Assembly (NCBI RefSeq): GCF_000833605.1
Contig: NZ_JXTG01000004.1
Coordinates: 124,001-188,000 of the forward strand
Origin: Anoxybacillus ayderensis
Lineage (GTDB): Bacteria > Bacillota > Bacilli > Bacillales > Anoxybacillaceae
DNA length: 64,000 nt
Reading direction: 5' to 3'
Shown: in pieces, positions 26,385 through 35,344 of the stretch
Numbering within the stretch: the first letter of the stretch is position 1
How the letters are laid out: every line of letters begins with the position of its first letter
Made by a program: the position numbers and the translations under genes
Notes under the pieces: model-generated
The model's database searches: none
What the model was told of the DNA's origin: nothing
What the model saw: only the letters and a program-made list of their open reading frames with translations

Positions 26385-29012
26385 TTGGCAAATAAATTAG
26401 TATTGATCGACGGCAATAGCATCGCTTACCGCGCTTTTTTTGCTCTGCCGCTCTTACATAACGATAAAGGGATTCATACAAATGCGATTTACGGTTTTAC
26501 GATGATGTTAATGAAGCTCATTGAAGAAGAAAAACCGACGCATATGCTCGTTGCGTTTGACGCAGGGAAAACGACATTTCGTCATGAAGTGTATACAGAA
26601 TATAAAGGTGGGAGACAAAAGACGCCACCAGAACTATCAGAACAGTTTCCATTTTTACGTGAGTTGCTTGATGCATATAACATCCGCACATATGAACTTG
26701 AAAATTACGAAGCGGATGATATTATTGGGACGCTTGCGACAAAAGCGGAAAAAGAAGGATTTCACGTTGTGATTATTTCAGGAGATCGGGATTTAACTCA
26801 ATTAGCGTCTGACCGTATTCATGTGCATGTGACGAAAAAAGGAATAACAGATATGGAACGATATACGCCAGAGCATGTGCTTGAAAAGTACGGATTAACG
26901 CCCGCACAAATTGTTGATTTAAAAGGGTTAATGGGGGATGCATCAGATAATATCCCGGGTGTTCCGGGAGTCGGAGAAAAGACAGCGTTAAAGTTGTTAA
27001 AGGAGTACGGAACAGTTGAACACGTACTAGCATCACTTGAACATATTTCAGGAAAAAAACTAAAAGAGAATTTACAAACGTATCGTGAACAAGCGCTACT
27101 AAGTAAGCAGTTAGCGACCATTCATCGCGACGTTCCGCTCACACTATCGCTCGATGAATTAGCATGGCAGTCATATGATGTCGAACGACTGGCAGCATTG
27201 TTTCAAGAGCTAGGTTTTACGTCGCTCATGGATAAAATTGGACATTCTTCACATGAACAACGATCGTTAACGAACATCTCTTTCGTAACGGTACAAACGA
27301 TTGACGAGCACATGTTGACGGAAGATAGCGCCCTTGTTGTCGAAGTGCTTGATGAAAATTATCATCAAGCACCGATTCTCGGATTTGCACTTGTGAATGA
27401 GCGAGGACATTTTTTTATCCCGACAGACGTTGCTTTTGCATCTTCTGTATTTCGAGCATGGCTTGAGAATGAGCAATGTAAAAAAAGTGTGTTTGACGCG
27501 AAACGAGCAATTGTTGCGCTAAAGTGGCACGGCATTGAATTAAAAGGAATCGATTTTGATTTATTATTAGCGGCATACTTGCTCAATCCGACAGATGCAA
27601 ACGGGGATATCGCAGCTGTTGCAAAAACGAAGCAATATACAGACGTACAAAGCGATGAAGAGGTGTACGGAAAAGGGGCAAAACAGACGGTTCCGCCGAC
27701 AAATGTATTAGCTGAACATCTCGTACGAAAGGCAAAAGCGATTGCTTCTCTAAAAGAAACATATATTCATGAACTAAAACAAAATGAACAATTTGAATTG
27801 CTTATTCACTTAGAGTTACCACTTACGTTCATTTTGGCGCAAATGGAGTTTTACGGTGTAAAGGTGGATGTGAATTGCTTACAAAACATGGGGAGAGAGT
27901 TCACCGCTCAGCTCCAACAAATTGAGCAACGCATTTATGAATTAGCAGGAACAACGTTTAACATTAATTCCCCAAAACAACTTGGAACGATTTTGTTTGA
28001 GAAATTACAGTTGCCGATTGTGAAAAAAACGAAAACAGGTTATTCCACATCGGCGGATGTTTTAGAAAAATTAGCGCCATACCATGAAATCATTGAGCAA
28101 ATTTTACATTATCGTCAACTCGGAAAATTACAATCGACGTATGTAGAAGGATTAATGAAAGTAGTGCGCCAAGATACAGGAAAAGTGCATACCATTTTCC
28201 AACAAGCATTGACGCAAACAGGGCGCTTAAGTTCAACGGAGCCTAATTTACAAAACATTCCGATTCGCATTGAAGAAGGAAGAAAAATTCGTCAAGCGTT
28301 CGTCCCATCTTTTGATGACTGGGTCATTTTTGCGGCTGACTATTCGCAAATTGAGTTGCGCGTGTTAGCCCATATTGCCAATGACGAAAATTTAATTGCC
28401 GCATTTCATCATGATCTCGACATTCATACGAAAACGGCGATGGACATTTTTCATGTAAAGGAAGAAGAAGTGACCGCACATATGCGCCGGCAAGCGAAGG
28501 CGGTCAATTTTGGTATCGTTTACGGAATTAGCGACTACGGATTGTCGCAAAACTTAGGCATTACACGCAAAGAAGCAGCGGAATTTATTGAGCGATATTT
28601 TCAAAGCTATCCAGGTGTCAAACGATATATGGAAGAAATTGTACAAGATGCAAAACAAAAAGGATATGTCACGACGTTGCTCCACCGTCGTCGCTATTTA
28701 CCGGATATTACAAGCAGCAACTTTAATATGCGTAGCTTTGCTGAGCGAACAGCGATGAACACACCAATTCAAGGAAGCGCTGCCGATATTATTAAAAAAG
28801 CGATGATTGATTTAGCGACACGTTTACATGAAGAACGGTTACAAGCGCGTCTATTATTGCAAGTACATGACGAACTGATTTTAGAGGCCCCAAAAGAGGA
28901 AATTGATTTGTTGAAAAAAATTGTCCCAGATGTGATGGAAAATGCAGTGTCATTACGTGTTCCATTAAAGGTCGATTACCACTTTGGACCGACGTGGTAT
29001 GATGCGAAGTAA
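26385..29012 (+). CDS. polA: DNA polymerase I
   Basis: An 875-residue family A polymerase, close to the Geobacillus enzyme. It has an N-terminal 5'-nuclease (LVLIDGNSIAYRAFFALPLL, YEADDIIGTLA, GDASDNIPGVPGVGEKTA), a degenerate 3'-exonuclease domain (about 300-470) and a polymerase domain with DYSQIELRVLAHIA, the O helix RRQAKAVNFGIVYG and LLQVHDELILE. The 3'-exonuclease carboxylates appear to be absent, as in Bacillus Pol I. TTG 26385 follows GAGGAGGG at 6-7 nt, and the frame then reads MANKLVLIDG. It leads polA-mutM-ytaF-coaE and serves repair and Okazaki fragment processing. Confidence 0.95.
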   Translation: MANKLVLIDGNSIAYRAFFALPLLHNDKGIHTNAIYGFTMMLMKLIEEEKPTHMLVAFDAGKTTFRHEVYTEYKGGRQKTPPELSEQFPFLRELLDAYNIRTYELENYEADDIIGTLATKAEKEGFHVVIISGDRDLTQLASDRIHVHVTKKGITDMERYTPEHVLEKYGLTPAQIVDLKGLMGDASDNIPGVPGVGEKTALKLLKEYGTVEHVLASLEHISGKKLKENLQTYREQALLSKQLATIHRDVPLTLSLDELAWQSYDVERLAALFQELGFTSLMDKIGHSSHEQRSLTNISFVTVQTIDEHMLTEDSALVVEVLDENYHQAPILGFALVNERGHFFIPTDVAFASSVFRAWLENEQCKKSVFDAKRAIVALKWHGIELKGIDFDLLLAAYLLNPTDANGDIAAVAKTKQYTDVQSDEEVYGKGAKQTVPPTNVLAEHLVRKAKAIASLKETYIHELKQNEQFELLIHLELPLTFILAQMEFYGVKVDVNCLQNMGREFTAQLQQIEQRIYELAGTTFNINSPKQLGTILFEKLQLPIVKKTKTGYSTSADVLEKLAPYHEIIEQILHYRQLGKLQSTYVEGLMKVVRQDTGKVHTIFQQALTQTGRLSSTEPNLQNIPIRIEEGRKIRQAFVPSFDDWVIFAADYSQIELRVLAHIANDENLIAAFHHDLDIHTKTAMDIFHVKEEEVTAHMRRQAKAVNFGIVYGISDYGLSQNLGITRKEAAEFIERYFQSYPGVKRYMEEIVQDAKQKGYVTTLLHRRRYLPDITSSNFNMRSFAERTAMNTPIQGSAADIIKKAMIDLATRLHEERLQARLLLQVHDELILEAPKEEIDLLKKIVPDVMENAVSLRVPLKVDYHFGPTWYDAK

Positions 29013-29029
29013 GGAAAGGATGAACAAAC

Positions 29030-29845
29030 ATGCCAGAACTCCCTGAAGTGGAAACGGTGCGGCGCACGCTTCTTCCGCTTGTTGTTGGCAAAACGATTGA
29101 ACGTGTAAAAGTACATTGGGAAAAGATCGTCCAACATCCTGACGTAGAAACATTTTGCGATCGATTAAAAGGACAGACGATTTACGATATTGAGCGACGG
29201 GGGAAATTTTTAATTTTTCAATTGGATGATGTCGTTCTTGTGTCCCATTTGCGTATGGAAGGACGCTACATATACGAAAAAGAAAATGCTCCATTTGATC
29301 GACATACGCATATCTTTTTTACATTTACAGATCGTACAGAACTTCGTTATCGCGATGTGCGTAAATTTGGGACAATGCATTTGTGCGATAAAGGGGAAAA
29401 CATTCCTCCTTTATTGCACATCGGCATCGAGCCACTTGATGAGCAGTTTACTGTTTCATGGCTTACCGATCAGCTTCAACGAACAAAACGAAAAATAAAA
29501 GCGGTATTGCTTGATCAAACGATTGTTGCTGGGTTAGGGAATATTTATGTCGATGAAGTGCTATTTCGTTCGTCCATTCACCCAGAACGCCTCGCAGCTA
29601 CGTTAACGGCGCAGGAGGTAGAAGCGTTACATGAAGCGATCGTTGAAACGATACGAGAAGCGATTGAAAAAGGGGGAAGTACGGTTCGAACGTACGTCAA
29701 TACGCAAGGGAAAATCGGAACATTTCAGACGCAATTGTACGTATATGGTCGCGTAAACAAGCCGTGCCGTCGATGTGGAGAGCCCATTGTCAAAACAACG
29801 GTTGCGAATCGCGGTACGCATTATTGTAAACATTGTCAAACATAG
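29030..29845 (+). CDS. mutM: Formamidopyrimidine-DNA glycosylase
   Basis: A 271-residue base-excision repair enzyme that removes 8-oxoguanine and nicks the abasic site. The N-terminus MPELPEVETVRRTL has the catalytic Pro (after Met removal) and Glu. A conserved Lys lies in the SHLRMEGRY region, H2TH is at GLGNIYVDEVLFRSSIHPER, and the C-terminal zinc finger is CRRCGEPI...CKHCQT. Length is standard. It lies 17 nt after polA, so repair synthesis and glycosylase are made together. Confidence 0.95.
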   Translation: MPELPEVETVRRTLLPLVVGKTIERVKVHWEKIVQHPDVETFCDRLKGQTIYDIERRGKFLIFQLDDVVLVSHLRMEGRYIYEKENAPFDRHTHIFFTFTDRTELRYRDVRKFGTMHLCDKGENIPPLLHIGIEPLDEQFTVSWLTDQLQRTKRKIKAVLLDQTIVAGLGNIYVDEVLFRSSIHPERLAATLTAQEVEALHEAIVETIREAIEKGGSTVRTYVNTQGKIGTFQTQLYVYGRVNKPCRRCGEPIVKTTVANRGTHYCKHCQT

Positions 29846-29912
29846 TGTAAGAACATTGCCTAGGCCTCTTCCATATACTATGGTAGTTTTTCAAAGGAAG
29901 GGGCGGGCGCTG

Positions 29913-30536
29913 ATGATCACATGGTCTTTATTTTTACTTGCTTTAGCTGTTAGCATCGACGGTTTGACTGTCGGGATTACGTATGGCATGCGGAATGTGC
30001 ATATTCCGCTTCGGTCATTGCTCATTATTTCGCTGTTTTCGTGCATGACTTTTTTAGTAGCGATGGGCATTGGACGCATCATATATGCGTTTTTTTCCTC
30101 AACTGTTGCGAACGCAATGGGTGGAAGTATATTGATCGTATTAGGGCTATGGATGCTCATTCAATTTATCCTTAAACGAGACGACAATGAAGAAAAGTTT
30201 CTCATGAATGTAGAAATTCGTTCGCTCGGTATTGTTATTCAAATTTTACGCAAGCCGACGATGGCTGATTTTGACCGATCAGGTACGATTACAGGGATGG
30301 AAGCTGTATTTTTAGGTGTTGCGTTGTCTCTTGATGCGTTTGGAGCAGGAGTGAGCGCAGCGCTTTTAAATTATTCTGTAACGTTTACGACATTTCTCGT
30401 TTGTTTGCTTAGCTTTAGCTTTTTATTTAGCGGTTTAAAAATTGGTAAGTCGTTTAGGACATATGACTGGCTACAAAAATATTCGTTTTTGCCTGGAATT
30501 ATGCTCATTGTGCTTGGTATTTTTAAAATGAGATAG
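29913..30536 (+). CDS. ytaF: Sporulation membrane protein YtaF
   Basis: A 207-residue protein with about six membrane segments in two related halves (ALAVSIDGLTVGITYG and GVALSLDAFGAGVSAALL). This is the MntP-like repeat typical of YtaF. An insertion of about 45 residues near the middle contains DFDRSGTITGMEA, which looks like a calcium-binding DxDxSGxI loop. YtaF is annotated as a sporulation protein in Bacilli, and its cargo is unknown. The start at 29913 is favoured by AAGGAAGGGG upstream and the hydrophobic start MITWSLFLL; the frame is open further into mutM. Confidence 0.82.
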   Translation: MITWSLFLLALAVSIDGLTVGITYGMRNVHIPLRSLLIISLFSCMTFLVAMGIGRIIYAFFSSTVANAMGGSILIVLGLWMLIQFILKRDDNEEKFLMNVEIRSLGIVIQILRKPTMADFDRSGTITGMEAVFLGVALSLDAFGAGVSAALLNYSVTFTTFLVCLLSFSFLFSGLKIGKSFRTYDWLQKYSFLPGIMLIVLGIFKMR

Positions 30537-30548
30537 GGGGGATAGTAA

Positions 30549-31151
30549 GTGTTAACGATCGGTTTAACAGGGGGGATTGCGAGCGGAAAAAGCACGGTCG
30601 CGGCGATGTTTCGCGACTTACATATTCCTGTTATTGATGCAGATGAAATCGCTCATCGTGTCACAGCAATCAATGGTGAAGCGTATAAACCTATTGTTGA
30701 AGTGTTCGGCCGCGACATTTTGGAAGCAAACGGAGCGATTGATCGCCGCAAACTCGGTACGATCGTGTTTGATGATGAACAAAAGCGAAAACAGTTAAAT
30801 GCCATCGTTCATCCGCTTGTGCGCAAACATATGCTACAACAAAAAGAACAATATGCGAAACAAAAGGAAAAGGCAGTTGTTCTCGATATTCCTCTTTTAT
30901 TTGAAAGCAAATTAGAGCATCTTGTTGATCGCATTCTCGTTGTATATGTCGATGAACAAACTCAGCTTCATCGTCTTTGTGAGCGCAATGGCTTTTCGGT
31001 TGAAGAAGCACGGGCTCGCATGAAAGCACAAATGCCGCTTGAAGAGAAAAGAAAGAAAGCCGATGCAGTGATCGATAATAACGGAACGATAGAAGAAACG
31101 AAACGACAATTACATGCATGTTTAGTACGTTGGGGTGTTCTTGGAAAATAG
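30549..31151 (+). CDS. coaE: Dephospho-CoA kinase
   Basis: A 200-residue P-loop kinase for the last step of CoA synthesis. It has Walker A in LTIGLTGGIASGKSTVAAMF, the substrate region IDADEIAHRV, VVLDIPLLFESKLE and the LID RNGFSVEEARARMKAQMPLEEK. GTG 30549 follows AGGGGGGATA. It lies 12 nt after ytaF, in the polA operon order seen in B. subtilis. A terminator overlaps the stop. Confidence 0.94.
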   Translation: MLTIGLTGGIASGKSTVAAMFRDLHIPVIDADEIAHRVTAINGEAYKPIVEVFGRDILEANGAIDRRKLGTIVFDDEQKRKQLNAIVHPLVRKHMLQQKEQYAKQKEKAVVLDIPLLFESKLEHLVDRILVVYVDEQTQLHRLCERNGFSVEEARARMKAQMPLEEKRKKADAVIDNNGTIEETKRQLHACLVRWGVLGK

Positions 31152-31165
31152 GACGCCCTTTTTTT
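31133..31165 (+). terminator. Terminator after coaE
   Basis: GGGTGTTC (31133-31140) pairs with GGACGCCC (31151-31158) with two G-T pairs and a 10-nt loop, followed by T7. Confidence 0.7.
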
Positions 31166-31194
31166 ATTTTTTTATAGCATAAACAAACTAAAAG

Positions 31195-31235
31195 TGTTAT
31201 ACTATTTTTGTAGATAACGAACAAATAGTATAACA
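31195..31235. promoter_or_regulatory. CcpN-like inverted repeat at the gapB promoter
   Basis: A perfect 13-bp inverted repeat, TGTTATACTATTT (31195-31207) and AAATAGTATAACA (31223-31235), spaced by 15 bp, lies 24 bp before gapB. The downstream arm read in reverse matches the CcpN box pattern TRTGHYATAYW fully, and the upstream arm in 10 of 11 positions. CcpN represses gapB in B. subtilis during glycolysis. A TTGTAG and a TATAAC (31229-31234) with 15-bp spacing lie inside the repeat. Confidence 0.65.
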
Positions 31236-31258
31236 TATATATTGAAAGGAGCTATATA

Positions 31259-32287
31259 ATGAAAGCGAGAGTAGCGATTAACGGATTCGGACGCATTGGA
31301 CGGATGGTGTTCCGAAAAGCGATAATTGAACAAGATTTTGATATTGTAGCGATTAATGCGAGCTATCCGCCTGAAACGTTAGCTCATTTAATAAAATATG
31401 ATTCAAACCATGGCAAATTTGAAGGGGAAGTCATTCCGGTTGAAGATGGACTTATTGTGAATGGGAAAAAAGTACAGTTGCTCAATTCCCGCGATCCACG
31501 CCTACTGCCATGGGGAGAGCTTCAAATCGATATTGTCATTGAGGCGACAGGAAAGTTTAATGCAAAAGAGAAAGCAATGATGCACATCGAAGCAGGGGCG
31601 AAACGCGTCATTTTAACAGCGCCAGGAAAAGATGAAGATGTAACAATTGTCATCGGTGTAAATGAACATATGCTTTCTCCAGAACATATCATTATTTCAA
31701 ATGCTTCATGCACAACAAATTGTTTAGCTCCGGTTGTAAAAGTGCTTGATGAAGCATTCGGCATTGAAAATGGGTTGATGACAACTGTGCATGCATATAC
31801 AAACGATCAAAAAAATATTGATAATCCGCATAAAGATTTACGCCGTGCCCGTTCGTGTGCACAATCGATCATTCCAACAACGACAGGTGCAGCGAAAGCG
31901 TTGGCGCTCGTATTGCCACATTTAAAAGGAAAAATGCACGGCATGGCATTGCGCGTTCCAACGCCAAATGTTTCGCTTGTTGATGTCGTTGTCGATGTAA
32001 AAAAAGATGTAACGGTCGATGAAGTAAACGAAGCATTTATGCAAGCAGCACGTGGATCGTTAAAAGGCATTTTAGACGTGACGATGGAACCGCTCGTATC
32101 GATTGATTTTAATACGAATCCGCACTCTGCTATTGTCGATGGATTATCAACGATGGTAATCGAAAATCGGAAAGTAAAAGTATTAGCATGGTATGATAAT
32201 GAATGGGGTTATTCGTGCCGGGTTGTTGATTTAACAAAGCTTGTTGCAAAACAGTTGTCAAAAAACGAAGCGGTTGCGATGTCATAA
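31259..32287 (+). CDS. gapB: Glyceraldehyde-3-phosphate dehydrogenase, gluconeogenic type
   Basis: A 342-residue Gap enzyme with NGFGRIGRMVFRKAI at the start, the active-site Cys in SNASCTTNCLAPVVK (about residue 151), the His in VHAYTNDQ and the C-terminal WYDNEWGYSCRVVDL. Place in the coaE-gapB-speD order and a CcpN-like operator identify GapB, which works in gluconeogenesis and prefers NADP in B. subtilis. Cofactor preference here is inferred from orthology. AAAGGAG precedes ATG 31259. A terminator separates it from speD, unlike a simple gapB-speD operon. Confidence 0.92.
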   Translation: MKARVAINGFGRIGRMVFRKAIIEQDFDIVAINASYPPETLAHLIKYDSNHGKFEGEVIPVEDGLIVNGKKVQLLNSRDPRLLPWGELQIDIVIEATGKFNAKEKAMMHIEAGAKRVILTAPGKDEDVTIVIGVNEHMLSPEHIIISNASCTTNCLAPVVKVLDEAFGIENGLMTTVHAYTNDQKNIDNPHKDLRRARSCAQSIIPTTTGAAKALALVLPHLKGKMHGMALRVPTPNVSLVDVVVDVKKDVTVDEVNEAFMQAARGSLKGILDVTMEPLVSIDFNTNPHSAIVDGLSTMVIENRKVKVLAWYDNEWGYSCRVVDLTKLVAKQLSKNEAVAMS

Positions 32288-32312
32288 CGCTGGCATTCCA
32301 GCGTTATTTTTT
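32284..32312 (+). terminator. Terminator after gapB
   Basis: A perfect 10-bp stem ATAACGCTGG / CCAGCGTTAT with loop CATT and T6 overlaps the gapB stop. Confidence 0.9.
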
Positions 32313-32344
32313 ATGCCTAATTTCATAAAAAACAAAAAACAATA

Positions 32345-32373
32345 TTGAAAAAAAGATATAAACGAAGTATACT
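32345..32373 (+). promoter_or_regulatory. SigA promoter of speD
   Basis: TTGAAA (32345-32350) and TATACT (32368-32373) with 17-bp spacing. It gives a leader of about 150 nt before speD. Confidence 0.75.
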
Positions 32374-32404
32374 ATTTTTCGTGAACTTCTTGAACGCATG
32401 GTAA

Positions 32405-32462
32405 TGTGACTACTTAAAGGGTTAGGACCTCTTTGGACTAACTTTCCCCCGTGGTAGTTATA
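32405..32462 (+). ncRNA. Structured leader RNA upstream of speD
   Basis: An outer 9-bp helix (32405-32413 with 32454-32462, two G-U pairs) encloses a second helix GUUAG/CUAAC (32421-32425, 32438-32442). That helix continues through tandem G-A/A-G mismatches to a C-G pair. A C-rich strand (32446-32450) could pair with GG at 32419-32420. No T run follows, and the speD start lies 67 nt downstream. It does not match a riboswitch class I know, so the role is unknown. Confidence 0.45.
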
Positions 32463-32528
32463 CATTCCAGAAAGCAAAAGAAATTCATCGTTTATTTTTT
32501 TCAAAATTTATTAAAGGGGGATACGATC

Positions 32529-32903
32529 ATGGATACAATGGGTCGTCACGTTATCTCAGAACTTTGGGGATGCGATTTTGATAAGTTGAATGACATCGAG
32601 TTTATTGAAAAAACATTTGTTGATGCAGCGTTAAAGTCAGGTGCGGAAATTCGTGAAGTTGCATTTCATAAATTTGCACCACAAGGCGTTAGCGGCGTTG
32701 TGATCATTTCTGAATCACATTTAACGATTCACAGTTTTCCTGAACACGGATATGCGAGTATTGATGTGTACACATGTGGACATTTAGATCCAACGATTGC
32801 TGCTGACTATATTGCAGAAGCGTTAGGTGCGCAAACACGTGAAACAATTGAATTACCTCGTGGCATGGGTCCGATTGAAATTAAACAAGCAAAAGCTTTA
32901 TAA
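32529..32903 (+). CDS. speD: S-adenosylmethionine decarboxylase proenzyme
   Basis: A 124-residue pyruvoyl enzyme that supplies decarboxylated SAM for spermidine synthesis. Self-cleavage is expected between Glu62 and Ser63 ([14 protein letters not shown]), with His68 and Cys83 as the partner residues known from the small bacterial class. It is almost identical to B. subtilis SpeD. ATG 32529 follows AAAGGGGG. It has its own promoter and a structured leader, and ends with a terminator. Confidence 0.95.
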   Translation: MDTMGRHVISELWGCDFDKLNDIEFIEKTFVDAALKSGAEIREVAFHKFAPQGVSGVVIISESHLTIHSFPEHGYASIDVYTCGHLDPTIAADYIAEALGAQTRETIELPRGMGPIEIKQAKAL

Positions 32904-32917
32904 TAAAGTGTAAGAGG

Positions 32918-32948
32918 AAAAGAGGTGTAGATTCTGCACCTCTTTTTT
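32918..32948 (+). terminator. Terminator after speD
   Basis: AAAAGAGGTGTAG pairs with CTGCACCTCTTTT (one G-T pair) over a 3-nt loop, with T6. Confidence 0.85.
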
Positions 32949-32978
32949 ATCATTCGTTGAAAAGTGAGGCGACGACAG

Positions 32979-33371
32979 GTGAAATGGAAATACGTATTAA
33001 CGAATCATAATGAAACATCGGAACGTCATCCGGATGAGCAGTTGAAAAGCCGTTATTATAAAACGACGCAAGCGGCTGCATTAAAAGAAGTGAAACAATT
33101 GTTCGAGCAAATGGACGGCTATCATATTGTGGCAATCTCAGAAGAAAGAGGAGAAATGAGCGTATCGCTTACGAAAGGAAAAAAAGCATTTATCGTCGTC
33201 ACAGTCATTTCTGTTCGACCGTTCGAAACAGCTATTGATTTTTCTGTGACGACAGAAACAAAGTGGTTGCCAATCGACTTTGGATTTAGCCGTCAACTTA
33301 TTATTCGTTTATATGATCAATTAGCTAAACGATTAACATACATCGGATCGGGAATATATAGTGAGAAGTAG
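32979..33371 (+). CDS. Conserved hypothetical cytosolic protein
   Basis: A 130-residue soluble protein beginning MKWKYVLTNHNETSERHPDE. It has a Lys/Glu-rich helix (about residues 25-42), several beta strands with IVVTVISVRPFETAIDFS, and a C-terminal helix. No Cys pair, signal or membrane segment is present. GTG 32979 is preferred for composition; GTG 32964 is possible, and both have weak ribosome sites. It lies between speD and nrdR, and I do not recognise a named family. Confidence 0.6.
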   Translation: MKWKYVLTNHNETSERHPDEQLKSRYYKTTQAAALKEVKQLFEQMDGYHIVAISEERGEMSVSLTKGKKAFIVVTVISVRPFETAIDFSVTTETKWLPIDFGFSRQLIIRLYDQLAKRLTYIGSGIYSEK

Positions 33372-33400
33372 TTGTGCATGCGCCTTTTTTTGTCTACTAT
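33372..33400 (+). promoter_or_regulatory. SigA promoter of nrdR-dnaB-dnaI
   Basis: TTGTGC (33372-33377) and TACTAT (33395-33400), 17 bp apart, 33 bp before nrdR. Confidence 0.55.
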
Positions 33401-33432
33401 AAGGGTAAGATTACTGTCAGGAGTTGATACAT

Positions 33433-33903
33433 ATGAAATGCCCATCGTGTCACCATCATGGGACGCGGGTACTTGATTCGCGTCCAGTTGATGAAGGGCG
33501 TTCCATTCGCCGTCGGCGCGAATGTGAACGTTGCCATTTTCGTTTTACAACGTTTGAGAAAGTCGAAGAAACACCGTTAATTGTCGTGAAAAAAGAAGGA
33601 ACGAGAGAAGAATTTAGTCGTGAAAAAATATTGCGCGGGCTGATTAAAGCATGTGAGAAGCGGCCGGTTGCCCTTGAACAATTAGAGCAAGTGACGCAGC
33701 AAATTGAGCGAGAATTGCGTAATAGCGGCATAAATGAAGTAAAAAGTGAAACGATCGGCGAAATGGTAATGGAAAGATTATCAAAAATTGATGAAGTCGC
33801 TTACGTTCGTTTTGCCTCTGTATATCGACAGTTTAAAGATTTAAACGTCTTTATTGAAGAATTAAAAGAGCTCATTAAAAAAGAACAAGGAGAAAGGGCA
33901 TAA
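33433..33903 (+). CDS. nrdR: Transcriptional repressor NrdR
   Basis: A 156-residue repressor of ribonucleotide reductase genes. The N-terminal zinc ribbon has CPSC (about residues 3-6) and CERCHFRF (about 31-34), with the conserved RRRRECERC stretch. An ATP-cone domain (about 49-139) follows, with [20 protein letters not shown]. It senses ATP/dATP. ATG 33433 has AGGAG 8 nt upstream. It leads a unit with dnaB and dnaI, the same order as B. subtilis, linking dNTP supply to replication initiation. Confidence 0.94.
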   Translation: MKCPSCHHHGTRVLDSRPVDEGRSIRRRRECERCHFRFTTFEKVEETPLIVVKKEGTREEFSREKILRGLIKACEKRPVALEQLEQVTQQIERELRNSGINEVKSETIGEMVMERLSKIDEVAYVRFASVYRQFKDLNVFIEELKELIKKEQGERA

Positions 33904-33916
33904 TGTGCTCTTTTTC
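33889..33916 (+). terminator. Weak hairpin at the end of nrdR
   Basis: AAGGGCAT pairs with GTGCTCTT (two G-T pairs) followed by T5. It overlaps the nrdR stop and may only reduce read-through into dnaB. Confidence 0.35.
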
Positions 33917-33936
33917 ATATGAAGAAGGTCGATAAG

Positions 33937-35334
33937 ATGGAATATAGTTGGAAAGAGTTAATTGCGGTCGACCGATATATTGTACATGCGAAAGGAATTT
34001 TAAGCGAATTAGACCGAAAAGTATTGACACTTTTATATCAACCTTTAATTGGTGCTCAAGCGTATAGCTTATATATGACGTTATGGAGCGAACTTGAGCA
34101 GGCGCGTTTATGGAGCGAGGAGACGACACATCATAGTTTAATGGCGATTATGCAATGTAGTTTGCCAACGATATATGCCGAGCGTTTAAAGCTTGAAGGA
34201 ATCGGGTTGTTAAATACGTACATGAAACGAACGAATGAAGACGATGAACGGGTATTTATTTATGAGCTACTTCTTCCACTTACACCAGAACAATTTTTCA
34301 ACGATGGGGTTTTAAATGTATTTTTGTATGATCGTGTCGGAAAAACAAAATTTCAAAAGCTGAAAAAGTTTTTTTCCGATCGTGCCATTGATCGTACGTC
34401 ATTTACACCGATTACCCGCTCATTTCACGATGTCTTTTCATCCATCCAACCTGAAAAAATGATTCATAAATTAAGTGATGAAGCGAAACAAGAAGTGATG
34501 CTTCAAGATGGACAGCAGTATATAGGAAAAGAACGAGCGATATATAAGATGCAAGATGATATATTTGACTTCGATGCCTTTTACGCTGGACTATCTCATC
34601 ACCTCGTACCACGACGTGCGATTACTGAAAAAGTAAAAGATGCAATTAAAAAGCTTTCTTTTCTGTATGGGATTGGTCCTCTTGATATGCAAAAAATTGT
34701 GATGGGCGTCATCGATCCCGCTGAACAAATTGATATTGAAGCATTACGAAAAGCAGCGCAAGAATGGTATCAATTTGAACGTGGTGAAGCGCTTCCGCGT
34801 CTATATGATCGTGTACAACCGTTAGCAGAGCGAACGATGGCACATGCCGAACCAAAAAATGAAGAAGAATATTTAATGAAACAGCTTGAAACCGTTTCGC
34901 CGAGACAATTGCTTATGGATTTTTCTGGTGGAGTTGAACCGGCGTTAGCTGATTTACAGTTGATTGAAGACATTATGTTTAAACAAAAATTGCCGCCAGG
35001 TGTCATGAACGTGCTCATTTACTACGTCATGCTGCGGACAGATATGAAGTTGCCGAAAAAATATGTTGAAAAAATTGCGAGTTCATGGGCGCGAAAAAAG
35101 GTACGTACGGTGAAACAAGCGATGGAATTGGCGAAAAAAGAGGCGCGAGAATATGAAACATTTATGAAAGAAAAAGAACAAAAAGGATCTAAAAAACCGA
35201 TTCGTACCGAACTGTTGCCAGATTGGCTGCAGACGGACTATTCACAATTTGAGCGAAAACAAGTGAAATCAGAAGAAGAGTTAGAACAAAAACGGCGCGA
35301 GTTGGAAGAACGGTTAAAAAAACCGAAAAGTTAG
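33937..35334 (+). CDS. dnaB: Replication initiation and membrane attachment protein DnaB
   Basis: A protein of 465 residues of the Firmicutes DnaB/DnaD family. The N-terminal DDBH1 region (about 1-120) begins MEYSWKELIAVDRYIVHAKG. A DDBH2 domain lies around residues 320-390, and the C-terminus is Lys/Glu-rich (QFERKQVKSEEELEQKRREL). With DnaD and DnaI it loads the DnaC helicase at oriC and restart sites. ATG 33937 is chosen because GAAGAAGGTC lies 7 nt upstream; ATG 33919 has no good site. The dnaI gene follows 10 nt later. Confidence 0.9.
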   Translation: MEYSWKELIAVDRYIVHAKGILSELDRKVLTLLYQPLIGAQAYSLYMTLWSELEQARLWSEETTHHSLMAIMQCSLPTIYAERLKLEGIGLLNTYMKRTNEDDERVFIYELLLPLTPEQFFNDGVLNVFLYDRVGKTKFQKLKKFFSDRAIDRTSFTPITRSFHDVFSSIQPEKMIHKLSDEAKQEVMLQDGQQYIGKERAIYKMQDDIFDFDAFYAGLSHHLVPRRAITEKVKDAIKKLSFLYGIGPLDMQKIVMGVIDPAEQIDIEALRKAAQEWYQFERGEALPRLYDRVQPLAERTMAHAEPKNEEEYLMKQLETVSPRQLLMDFSGGVEPALADLQLIEDIMFKQKLPPGVMNVLIYYVMLRTDMKLPKKYVEKIASSWARKKVRTVKQAMELAKKEAREYETFMKEKEQKGSKKPIRTELLPDWLQTDYSQFERKQVKSEEELEQKRRELEERLKKPKS

Positions 35335-35344
35335 GGGATAAACG

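Noticed and set aside
32405-32462. Considered calling the speD leader a known riboswitch (SAM or guanidine class)
   Set aside because: The conserved core sequences of those classes are not visible, so it is reported only as a structured leader.
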